40,809 bases of DNA from Ruminococcus flavefaciens. Lineage in GTDB: Bacteria > Bacillota > Clostridia > Oscillospirales > Ruminococcaceae. Shown piece after piece: positions 33,932 to 40,809 of the stretch (positions within the stretch are counted from its first letter, which is position 1; each line of letters opens with the position of its first letter). The notes beneath the pieces are model-generated. The model did no database searches and had not been told where the DNA came from. It saw nothing but the letters and a program-made list of their open reading frames with translations. A program made the translations under genes and the position numbers. The stretch lies in assembly GCA_902762855.1 (NCBI GenBank), contig CACWPR010000041.1, forward strand, positions 1 to 40,809, read 5' to 3'.

Positions 33932-35212
33932 ATGAACGCCATTGATATAATCAACAAAACAAAAAAGGCTATTACACTTACAGACGACGAGATACGCTGG
34001 CTGGTAGAAAATTATACAAACGGTGAGATACCGGACTACCAGATGTCAGCCTGGCTGATGGCAGTGAGACTGAACGGACTTACAGAAGAAGAGACCAAAT
34101 CGCTGACATACGCTATGCGTGACAGCGGAGAAATAATTCGTCTGAAAGCAGAAGGCATCACAGCAGACAAACACAGTACCGGCGGAGTAGGTGACAAAAC
34201 TACTCTGATAATCGGTCCCATAGCTGCAGCCTGCGGAATTTGTGTAGCCAAAATGTCGGGAAGAGGCCTTGGTCATACAGGCGGTACCATAGACAAGCTC
34301 GAAAGTATCAGCGGATTCCGTACCGAACTTCCTGTGGATGAATTTGAGAGAATACTTCGTAAGACCGGATTTGCAGTTATCTCACAGAGCGGTGAGCTTT
34401 GCCCTGCGGATAAGAAAATGTATGACCTGAGAAATGCAACCGGCACGGTTGACAGTATACCGCTTATCGCTGCAAGTATAATGAGCAAAAAGCTGGCAGT
34501 CAACGCTGACTGTCTTGTACTTGATGTAAAATACGGCTCCGGAGCTTTTATGAAGACCCGTGAATCTGCTCAGCAGCTTGCTGACCTTATGGAGAAGATA
34601 GGCAAGGGCGCTGAAAAGCGCTGTAAAGCTGAGGTCACTGATATGGACAGTCCTCTTGGACTTAATATAGGCAATGCGCTTGAGGTTGCTGAGGCAATAG
34701 AAGTGCTTCAGGGCAAGGTAAAGGGAAAACTATACGATACAAGCATACAGCTTGCTGCTGATATGCTTCAGCTTGCAGGCAAAGGGAGCTATGAAGAGTG
34801 CGTAAAAATGGCAGTTGAAGCAGTGGATTCCGGCAGGGCACTTGATGTTCTCCGTGAGACCATAAAGCTTCAGGGCGGAGACCCGTCAGTGTGTGACGAT
34901 GTATCACTTCTTCCGGTTGCAAGATGCAGCTATGAGGTCAGAGCGGTGCAGGACATGAAGATAATCCGGATAAACTGTGAAGAGATAGGTATGACATCGC
35001 TTCTGCTCGGTGCCGGACGGCTATGCAAGGGTGACCCTATCGACATGACAGCAGGAATAATAATGCACGTCGGACCAGGCGACAGTGTTTCGACTGGAGA
35101 TACCCTTATGACTCTCTATTCTACACTTTGCAGCGACTTCTCTGATGCTGCTGTAAGGGCTTTGAATGCCATAGATTTTGAGTCGGTCAATTGTCATAAG
35201 CCCTTGACTTAA
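33932..35212 (+). CDS. pdp: Pyrimidine-nucleoside phosphorylase
   Basis: 426 residues. The signature KHSTGGVGDKTTLIIGPIAAACG and SGRGLGHTGGTIDKLESI is that of the thymidine/pyrimidine-nucleoside phosphorylase family, with the C-terminal domain of this family. It converts thymidine and uridine plus phosphate to base and (deoxy)ribose-1-phosphate in nucleoside salvage. Strong ribosome site AGGAGGTGG. The choice between thymidine-specific and broad pyrimidine specificity cannot be settled by eye; Gram-positive members are usually the broad type. Confidence 0.92.
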   Translation: MNAIDIINKTKKAITLTDDEIRWLVENYTNGEIPDYQMSAWLMAVRLNGLTEEETKSLTYAMRDSGEIIRLKAEGITADKHSTGGVGDKTTLIIGPIAAACGICVAKMSGRGLGHTGGTIDKLESISGFRTELPVDEFERILRKTGFAVISQSGELCPADKKMYDLRNATGTVDSIPLIAASIMSKKLAVNADCLVLDVKYGSGAFMKTRESAQQLADLMEKIGKGAEKRCKAEVTDMDSPLGLNIGNALEVAEAIEVLQGKVKGKLYDTSIQLAADMLQLAGKGSYEECVKMAVEAVDSGRALDVLRETIKLQGGDPSVCDDVSLLPVARCSYEVRAVQDMKIIRINCEEIGMTSLLLGAGRLCKGDPIDMTAGIIMHVGPGDSVSTGDTLMTLYSTLCSDFSDAAVRALNAIDFESVNCHKPLT

Positions 35213-35232
35213 AGAAATTTTTGTGATACAAT
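35204..35232 (+). promoter_or_regulatory. Promoter of the zinc-ribbon protein gene
   Basis: TTGACT (35204-35209), overlapping the end of pdp, 17-base spacer, TACAAT (35227-35232) with extended -10 TGA. Confidence 0.65.
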
Positions 35233-35264
35233 AATAAAAATCATACAACTTGGAGGTTGATATT

Positions 35265-35807
35265 ATGGGATTTATGGATTCAGTTAAAGGCTTTGCCGGC
35301 AAGGTAGGAGATACCTTTGAGAGCGGAGTCAAGTCTGTTACTGACAGCACAAAGAAAATGAGCGAAAAGACTAAGGTCAGAAATGAAATAAACAGGCTTG
35401 AAAACGAAATAAATAATGCGTACTATATAATCGGTAAAAAATATTTTGAGAAGAATTCTGAGGAGCCGGGAGCTGACTATGAGGCACCGGTGAAGGACAT
35501 CATCTCAAAAACTGACAGGATAGAGAAGTTCAAGCTCCTGCTCGCATCCTATGAGGACAAGCAGCCCTGCACTAATTGCGGAGCTGAGGTTATAAAGGGA
35601 CAGAAGTTCTGTGACAAGTGCGGTGCCAAGGTCGTATTTGTTGAGCCGCCTATAATCGAAGGATTCAATGATGTGCCCCAGAATAATTTCCAGAACCCCC
35701 AGCCACAGGATGTTCAGGCAGAGCAGGCACCTGTAAAATGCCCAAACTGTGGAAGTTCACTGGAGCCGTTCCAGAAATTCTGTGATAAGTGCGGTACAAA
35801 ATTATAA
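35265..35807 (+). CDS. Zinc-ribbon protein with amphipathic helical N-terminus
   Basis: 180 residues. An N-terminal amphipathic helix with a repeated VKS-type pattern (SVKGFAGKVGDTFESGVK), a coiled-coil segment (about 40-100), then two zinc ribbons: CTNCGAEVIKGQKFCDKCG and CPNCGSSLEPFQKFCDKCG, linked by a Pro/Gln-rich stretch. Ribosome site TGGAGG precedes ATG 35265. Such proteins are common in Clostridia near membranes; function unknown. Confidence 0.8.
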   Translation: MGFMDSVKGFAGKVGDTFESGVKSVTDSTKKMSEKTKVRNEINRLENEINNAYYIIGKKYFEKNSEEPGADYEAPVKDIISKTDRIEKFKLLLASYEDKQPCTNCGAEVIKGQKFCDKCGAKVVFVEPPIIEGFNDVPQNNFQNPQPQDVQAEQAPVKCPNCGSSLEPFQKFCDKCGTKL

Positions 35808-35817
35808 GGCTAACAGG

Positions 35818-35847
35818 TCACACCGGAGCAGTCCGGTGTGATTTTTT
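35818..35847 (+). terminator. Intrinsic terminator after the zinc-ribbon gene
   Basis: TCACACCGGA (35818-35827), loop GCAG, TCCGGTGTGA (35832-35841), then a T-run. Confidence 0.92.
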
Positions 35848-35903
35848 GTAAGATATGCTGTAAAAATCCCGGTTATTTTGTAGGAAATAACATCGGAAAA
35901 GAC

Positions 35904-35932
35904 TTTACTTTTTGGCTTTTTTGTGTTAAAAT
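35904..35932 (+). promoter_or_regulatory. Promoter of the acyl-CoA ligase gene
   Basis: TTTACT (35904-35909), 17-base spacer, TAAAAT (35927-35932) with extended -10 TGT. Confidence 0.6.
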
Positions 35933-36019
35933 TATATATAGTTTATCACTGTGAAGTTGTGGAGCTTTAATGCAACAGTCTCCGCAGTTCATTGTATATA
36001 TACAGAAAGGAAAATCATA

Positions 36020-37564
36020 ATGCCTATTACAGAGTTACTTGAAAGAAATGCGGAGTTATATGGAAATGACGTGGCACTGGTCGAAGTAAACCCGGAGCTT
36101 ACTGAGATAAGACGTAAGACCTGGAGAGACTATGACCTCATCGAGCCTGACCCTATCAGCTTTTACAGACGAGAGATAACATGGAAGGTCTTTGATGAAA
36201 AGGCAAACCGATTCGCAAACCTGCTCCTTGAAAGAGGAGTTAAGAAGGGAGATAAGGTAGGTATACTCCTGATGAACTGTCTTGAATGGCTTCCGATTTA
36301 TTTCGGAGCACTCAAGGTCGGTGCTCTTGCAGTACCGCTGAATTTCAGATACACCCCAGACGAGATAAAGTACTGTCTTGACCTTGCAGAGGTCGATGTA
36401 CTTATGTTCGGACCTGAGTTTATAGGACGAATAGAAGAGATAGCAGATGAGATCAGTAAGAACAGACTGCTTTTCTATGTAGGAGAGGGATGTCCTTCAT
36501 TTGCTGAGCATTACGACAGCCTTGTGGCAAACTGTGCAAGTGCAGCTCCCGGAATAAAGCTCACAGACGCAGACGATGCCGCTATCTACTTCTCATCAGG
36601 AACAACAGGATTCCCCAAGGCTATCCTTCATAATCATGAGAGCCTTATGCATTCAGCAAAGGTCGAGCAGAATCACCATGGCCAGACACGTGATGATATA
36701 TTCCTCTGCATACCTCCACTCTATCATACAGGAGCAAAGATGCATTGGTTCGGAAGTCTTTATTCCGGCAGCAAGGCGGTCCTGTTAAAGGGCATAAAGC
36801 CTAAGGCTATTCTTGATACTGTCAACAATGAGGGCTGTACAATAGTATGGCTCCTTGTACCGTGGGCACAGGATATACTTGACGCAATAGACAGAGGAGA
36901 CATAGACCTTTCAGCCTATGACCTTCACCGCTGGAGACTTATGCATATAGGCGCACAGCCTGTATGCGTACATCTTGGCGTAGAAAACATCCATAAGGTA
37001 GGTGCTATCGGAAAGGCAGGTTTTGGCTGGGAAGTCAAGATAGCTGACGAAAACGGTAACACTGTAGAGCGTGGCCAGGTTGGCGAGCTCTATGTAAAGG
37101 GGCCCGGAGTCATGACCTGCTATTACAGAGACGAAAAGGCTACAGCCGAGACTCTGAAGGACGGCTGGCTTCTTACAGGTGATATGGCTCAGGAGGATGA
37201 GGACGGATTCATTTACCTGGTAGACCGAAAGAAGGATGTTATTATCAGCGGCGGAGAGAACCTGTATCCTGTTCAGATAGAGGACTTCCTCAGATCTCAT
37301 CCGGCTATCAAGGACGTTGCAGTCATCGGACTTCCTGACAAGAGACTGGGCGAGATAGCCGCTGCCATCATCTCCATTAAGGAAGGGTGCACATGTACCG
37401 AGGAGGACATAGACAAATTCTGTCAGAAGCTCCCAAGATATAAGAGACCGCATAAGATCATATTCGCAGATGTACCAAGAAATCCCACCGGAAAGATTGA
37501 GAAACCCAAGCTCCGTGAGAAGTACTGTGGAGAGAGCCTTGTTGCAAAGCAGATAAGGAACTGA
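36020..37564 (+). CDS. AMP-forming acyl-CoA ligase-like protein lacking core motif A5
   Basis: 514 residues of the ANL (acyl/aryl-CoA ligase) superfamily. Seen: A3 motif YFSSGTTGFPKA, A4-region IPPLYHTGAKMHWFG, A7 GWLLTGD, A8 DRKKDVIISGGENLYP and A10 PTGKIEKP. Missing: the A5 segment (YGxTE or YGLSE) that normally lies between LMHIGAQPV and CVHLGVENIHKVG. Here these two join at about residue 315 (36962-36967), which leaves about 30 residues fewer than usual. The frame is intact, so the protein would be made but may be inactive. Start ATG 36020 with AAAGGAAA; a longer in-frame start at 35951 lies just after the promoter -10. Confidence 0.82.
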   Translation: MPITELLERNAELYGNDVALVEVNPELTEIRRKTWRDYDLIEPDPISFYRREITWKVFDEKANRFANLLLERGVKKGDKVGILLMNCLEWLPIYFGALKVGALAVPLNFRYTPDEIKYCLDLAEVDVLMFGPEFIGRIEEIADEISKNRLLFYVGEGCPSFAEHYDSLVANCASAAPGIKLTDADDAAIYFSSGTTGFPKAILHNHESLMHSAKVEQNHHGQTRDDIFLCIPPLYHTGAKMHWFGSLYSGSKAVLLKGIKPKAILDTVNNEGCTIVWLLVPWAQDILDAIDRGDIDLSAYDLHRWRLMHIGAQPVCVHLGVENIHKVGAIGKAGFGWEVKIADENGNTVERGQVGELYVKGPGVMTCYYRDEKATAETLKDGWLLTGDMAQEDEDGFIYLVDRKKDVIISGGENLYPVQIEDFLRSHPAIKDVAVIGLPDKRLGEIAAAIISIKEGCTCTEEDIDKFCQKLPRYKRPHKIIFADVPRNPTGKIEKPKLREKYCGESLVAKQIRN

Positions 37565-37575
37565 ATATAAAACAT

Positions 37576-37612
37576 AAGGCAGGTCCTATAAAAGGGACCT
37601 GCCTTCTTTTAC
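37576..37612. terminator. Bidirectional terminator between ligase and pectate lyase genes
   Basis: AAGGCAGGTCC (37576-37586) pairs with GGACCTGCCTT (37595-37605), 8-base loop, T-rich tail. Genes converge. Confidence 0.88.
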
Positions 37613-37626
37613 ATATTATAAAATTG

Positions 37627-40563
37627 TTATCCTCCTATCACCAGTTCATTCACAAGACTGAGCAGGAATTTCTGTATCTGCAAAGCGTCCATGCTGGTCA
37701 TACCATTGCCATTTCCTTCAACATCAGAGTTCTTTATGCCGTCATCTGTGATGTGGCTGGGATCAGTTCCTTCTGCACCGTATTTGTCGTTATTTGAGAG
37801 TGCCTGCATAATGAGAACAACATCATTCATTCCGACTTCACCATTGCAGTCAGCATCACCGGCTGTTGGAATCGTAGTTATCGGTGCCGATGTAGTTGAT
37901 GTTGTAGTGGTGGTTGTTGTAGTGGTAGTGGTGGTTGTTGTTGTGGTAGTAGTTGTTGTGGTGGTTGTAGTTGTAGTTGTTGTTGTCATAGTAACAGCAT
38001 TCCAGTTCTGGCAGGAATGGCCGGTAGGCAGCCACTGCTGGACATTTGCACCGCTTGAAGTGCTTGCATTGCCGATCTCTACAAGGCAGGCATCCTTGGA
38101 TGCTCTTGACATGATAGAGTAACTGCCGTCGAGATTCTTGGAGAATTTAAAGAGCATTGCGCTGTCATTATTTGCATATGGCACAATGTCGATATTTCCG
38201 CCGTTTGAACCGCTTTCAGCCTTGAGAACGTAGTTAGAGTTGGACACAGAGCGGATATAGTAATAGTTTCCGCCGCCGCTGAACGCCTGGAGAGTCCACT
38301 GCTGGCTCTTAAAATGACCTGTGGACCACTGCTGTACATTGGTTCCGCTGTCCATATTTCCGGCTTCAATATCCATTACCATGCCGCTGTTTACGTTCTC
38401 AAACTCGTAGATGACATTAGTGTTCATTTTGCATCCTGGGTCTGCGATCGGTTCAAGTATCCAGTTCTGACAGTTGTGGCCGTTTATCTCCCACTGCTGA
38501 ACATTATCACCGCTGCCGACGCCAGCATCAGCTATCTCAACAGCAGATTTGTTGCCTGTAACTCTTGTGCGTATTTTGTATGAACCGTCCGGGTTCTGAG
38601 TGAACATGAACTGCTGATTGGTACCGTTGTTGCAGGTATAGATATCAGCGTTGGCTCCGTTGGCGGTCTTTTTTCCTGCAATGTCGAGGACATATGAGCC
38701 GCCGTCGCCTACTGCTGAAACAATGTAGTAGTAACCCTCTCCAGCATCAATGAGCTTCCATATATCATGGGTAACTCCATCAGCAGTGCCCCACTGCTGA
38801 ACGTTAGTACCGTTTGCAGCAACAGCACCTTCTACCTGCATATAGAGTCCGGAGTTGACATTCTTTATCCTGTATGAAGTGCCGCTTGTGAATACGGCTG
38901 CGGAAACTGTGCCGAGGTCAACGTGTCTGAGGAAGGGAGAGGCGTACTTAGTAGTTATCCAGCTTGAAAAATCACTGTCGGTGATATACTTTATACCTGA
39001 TGCAGAACTGAAGCAGCCTGCGTACTTTGTACAGAAAGCCTTGGTATCAGTATTCTTGGTATTATAAGCGTCCAGCATCTCATAGCCATAGTTGGAGTTG
39101 TTTGGATACCACTGAGAAGTGTTCTTCGACTGGAAGTTGATAGCGGAGGGAGTGCCGTTTACCTCAGTTGAGAGGTATGAGTTGTCGTCACGAGCAGGAT
39201 TTTTGTTAGTATCGCCGCCCATAGTGAGTGCCTGAGCTGCAGAATATCCCTGGAAACGGTTATTCTGGGACAGCATCTCAGAACCGTCGCCGCCGATGAT
39301 ACCGGTAGTAGCAGAGCCGTTGCTGCTAACACCATAGGCCTGATAGTAGTTGTTATAGATGTGTGCCGATCCGTTTCCGAGCTGTGGACATCTTCTAACG
39401 TTCTCGTTCCACCAGTTGTACATAAGAGATGTGCGGTCTCTTGTTATCTCATCGTTCTGAGTACCATAAGCAACTGTCCAATAGCGGTGAGTAAACTTGC
39501 AGTAGGAAATAGTAACGTAGTCCGGGCTGCGGAGTCTGTCCTTGGCATCCATATAGTTGTCGTATGGTGTATTTATCCAGATGAATTTTCCGACTTCATC
39601 CTGACCGTTGCCTGTGCGGTCGTATGTGAGCTGACTGTTGAAGTTGATATGGTCTATCCAAATCTGACGGGAGGACCATATATTTATAAGTATGCGGTTG
39701 GGGACATTTTTGGCTTCCATATCGAGGTTACGGAAAACGATATTGTCACTGGGACTGTCGTCTGCTGCACCATATGCGTCATTAGTTCGGAACTGAGAAT
39801 CATAGATAGTATGCTTACTGTATGAGCCAACTATAGTCTTATTATCACGGATGCGGGTATTGCCTTTTTTCTGCATATCAATATCAGCGGTGATAACGAT
39901 AGTCTGTGCACCGACAGTGTTAAGCTGCTTTTCAAGGTCGTCAGCGGTAGAAACAAAAACTGTCTCGCCCAGCAGACCGCCGATAGTTCCGGCCTTTTCA
40001 CCGGAAGAGGTCATTGAATTTGCAGCAAATCCCTCAAGTCCGTCGAGGTTGAGCTTATATTTCTGGTACTCACCGCCGGAGTATGAGGCAAGTCCAAATC
40101 CGGAGCCCTCTGTAAAAGTAAGGGACTTTGTAGAGTCAGCGTTGCTTGTTATCTTGTAGTAAAGATAGTAGCCGTCGAAGTCCTTCTGGACTCCCTCTAT
40201 CTTCCAGCGCTGGTTAGCTGCATTTGTGTCACTTGCGAGGGTGACACTGCTTCCGCTTGCAGTAAGTATCTGGCCATTGGAAGAATTGACGATCTCATAA
40301 ACGCCAGAGCTTACGTAGTTGAGTGACCATTTTTCATTTGAAGTACCTTTAAGTTCAGAGGGTACCAGGGATGAACCGGATGCAGAGACATTATTGTCGG
40401 TGTCGGCCATACCAAGTCTGAACTCCTGAACAGGATATGACACATCTGCTGCATCAGCGGTGAACTGTTCAGATACCGGTCTGATAGGGAGAGCTCCTGT
40501 CACAGCAGTTATGCCCAATCCGAATGCAGTGACTGATGAAAGTAATTTCTTTCTGACTTCCAT
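37627..40563 (-). CDS. Secreted pectate lyase (PL1) with ricin-type lectin modules and dockerin
   Basis: 978 residues. Signal peptide (about 1-38), an N-terminal lectin-like beta domain (about 60-175), a parallel beta-helix pectate lyase core (about 200-540) with RQIWIDHINF, DYVTISYCKF and ENVRRCPQLGNG...HIYNNYY, then two ricin-B-like modules (about 555-695 and 705-850) with QxW motifs (NVQQW...CQNW), a threonine-rich linker and a C-terminal dockerin (about 900-975, with MNDVVLIMQALSN). The catalytic RxPxxR is here RCPQLG, so the second Arg is lost. It degrades pectin or a similar uronic acid polymer as part of a cellulosome. Start has GAGGAA upstream. Confidence 0.92.
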   Translation of the reverse strand: MEVRKKLLSSVTAFGLGITAVTGALPIRPVSEQFTADAADVSYPVQEFRLGMADTDNNVSASGSSLVPSELKGTSNEKWSLNYVSSGVYEIVNSSNGQILTASGSSVTLASDTNAANQRWKIEGVQKDFDGYYLYYKITSNADSTKSLTFTEGSGFGLASYSGGEYQKYKLNLDGLEGFAANSMTSSGEKAGTIGGLLGETVFVSTADDLEKQLNTVGAQTIVITADIDMQKKGNTRIRDNKTIVGSYSKHTIYDSQFRTNDAYGAADDSPSDNIVFRNLDMEAKNVPNRILINIWSSRQIWIDHINFNSQLTYDRTGNGQDEVGKFIWINTPYDNYMDAKDRLRSPDYVTISYCKFTHRYWTVAYGTQNDEITRDRTSLMYNWWNENVRRCPQLGNGSAHIYNNYYQAYGVSSNGSATTGIIGGDGSEMLSQNNRFQGYSAAQALTMGGDTNKNPARDDNSYLSTEVNGTPSAINFQSKNTSQWYPNNSNYGYEMLDAYNTKNTDTKAFCTKYAGCFSSASGIKYITDSDFSSWITTKYASPFLRHVDLGTVSAAVFTSGTSYRIKNVNSGLYMQVEGAVAANGTNVQQWGTADGVTHDIWKLIDAGEGYYYIVSAVGDGGSYVLDIAGKKTANGANADIYTCNNGTNQQFMFTQNPDGSYKIRTRVTGNKSAVEIADAGVGSGDNVQQWEINGHNCQNWILEPIADPGCKMNTNVIYEFENVNSGMVMDIEAGNMDSGTNVQQWSTGHFKSQQWTLQAFSGGGNYYYIRSVSNSNYVLKAESGSNGGNIDIVPYANNDSAMLFKFSKNLDGSYSIMSRASKDACLVEIGNASTSSGANVQQWLPTGHSCQNWNAVTMTTTTTTTTTTTTTTTTTTTTTTTTTTTTTSTTSAPITTIPTAGDADCNGEVGMNDVVLIMQALSNNDKYGAEGTDPSHITDDGIKNSDVEGNGNGMTSMDALQIQKFLLSLVNELVIGG
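37890..37990 (-). repeat. Threonine-codon linker repeat
   Basis: A run of ACN codons on the minus strand (seen as GTTGTNGTGG-type sequence on the plus strand) encodes about 30 consecutive threonines between the lectin modules and the dockerin. Third bases vary, so the run is not an exact microsatellite. A shorter run of the same kind sits in the C39 peptidase at about 15689-15729. Confidence 0.9.
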
Positions 40564-40642
40564 AATTATTCCTCGTTTCTTAATATAATGATATACCGGC
40601 TGGCGCCTAAACCAGGCCGAATGAACGGAGCGTTCTGATATT

Positions 40643-40671
40643 ATTATACATTGATACTATCGGGATAGCAA
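40643..40671 (-). promoter_or_regulatory. Promoter of the pectate lyase gene
   Basis: On the minus strand TTGCTA (40671-40666), 17-base spacer, TATAAT (40648-40643). The leader (about 70 nt) holds a GC-rich stem CGGC-C-TGG with CCAG-CCG, spaced by 8 bases (about 40594-40616). Confidence 0.65.
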
Positions 40672-40809
40672 TTAATAATAATATCTTTTATATGAATTTA
40701 TTTTGAATATGGCAAAAATAAATGTGCAATAAAATGTTGTATGTGAATAATAATATCCTATTATTTTGTAAAATATGGAGTTAGACTTATCTTATAGATA
40801 TTGACATTT
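40672..40809. other. AT-rich intergenic end of the window
   Basis: No gene or clear regulatory unit. TTGACA at 40801-40806 on the plus strand may be the -35 box of a promoter cut by the window end. Confidence 0.3.

Noticed and set aside
37691-38122. Plus-strand frame with a long valine run
   Set aside because: It is the antisense reading of the threonine linker and dockerin of the pectate lyase gene, so the valine run is an artefact of ACN codons.
40590-40640. c-di-GMP riboswitch in the pectate lyase leader
   Set aside because: Some local similarity (CCTAAACCA on the plus strand) but on the wrong strand for this gene and without the conserved core.

Overview
The window looks like chromosomal DNA of a fibre-degrading, strictly anaerobic clostridial bacterium of the Ruminococcus type (R. 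flavefaciens / R. albus / R. champanellensis group). Three secreted proteins carry dockerin modules, two of them after a long threonine linker, and one is a pectate lyase with ricin-type lectin modules. It also carries an NADH/ferredoxin-type trimeric [FeFe] hydrogenase, its maturase HydG, rubrerythrin, and a ribosomal protein L27 with the Firmicutes-specific cleavable N-terminus plus its Prp protease. The genus is inferred from this gene content, not from a marker gene. I see no tRNA, rRNA, CRISPR array, insertion sequence or phage module.

Layout. 1-1980: a promoter, a leader with a terminator, a TM1266-type hydrogenase regulator and hydG. 1985-7102: a two-component system (response regulator, histidine kinase) followed by an ABC ATPase and a two-module FtsX permease, resembling BceRSAB/MacB-type sense-and-export systems. 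7175-9720: a 53-residue protein that is little more than a sortase-like tail, a YlmC/YmxH PRC-barrel protein, then rpsB-tsf. 9739-10535: an orphan membrane protein. 10550-18436: MoxR ATPase, DUF58 protein, membrane transglutaminase, a secreted C39-like peptidase whose dockerin half is out of frame, prmA and a protein of unknown function. 18481-22189: rplU-prp-rpmA with an L21 leader, then obg, mrnC and yebC. 22249-23409: GNAT acetyltransferase and mntP.

23415-25910 (minus strand): a secreted InlB-repeat/dockerin protein, a DUF4250 protein and a four-helix membrane protein. 26133-30477: the trimeric hydrogenase hydC-hydB-hydA behind a long AT-rich intergenic region with dyad symmetries. 30496-32554: a tyrosine phosphatase, a small membrane protein, rubrerythrin and, on the minus strand, a YfcE-type phosphodiesterase. 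32652-33847: four small clostridial proteins ending in a BofA homologue. 33876-35847: pyrimidine-nucleoside phosphorylase and a zinc-ribbon protein. 35904-37564: an AMP-forming acyl-CoA ligase lacking a core motif. 37627-40671 (minus strand): the pectate lyase/dockerin protein and its promoter.

How the genes fit together. HydG at the left end makes the diatomic ligands of the H-cluster in the HydA subunit encoded 27 kb away; hydE and hydF are not here. The hydrogenase would dispose of electrons from fermentation of plant polysaccharides, which the dockerin-borne enzymes help release. The best leads are regulatory and structural: a possible terminator/antiterminator leader before the hydG operon, two long perfect hairpins that bury the ribosome-binding sites of ylmC and rubrerythrin, an 11-bp-spaced direct repeat in front of the ABC transporter genes, a C39 peptidase-dockerin gene split by a frameshift in its threonine linker, and an acyl-CoA ligase with an apparent in-frame deletion of its A5 motif.
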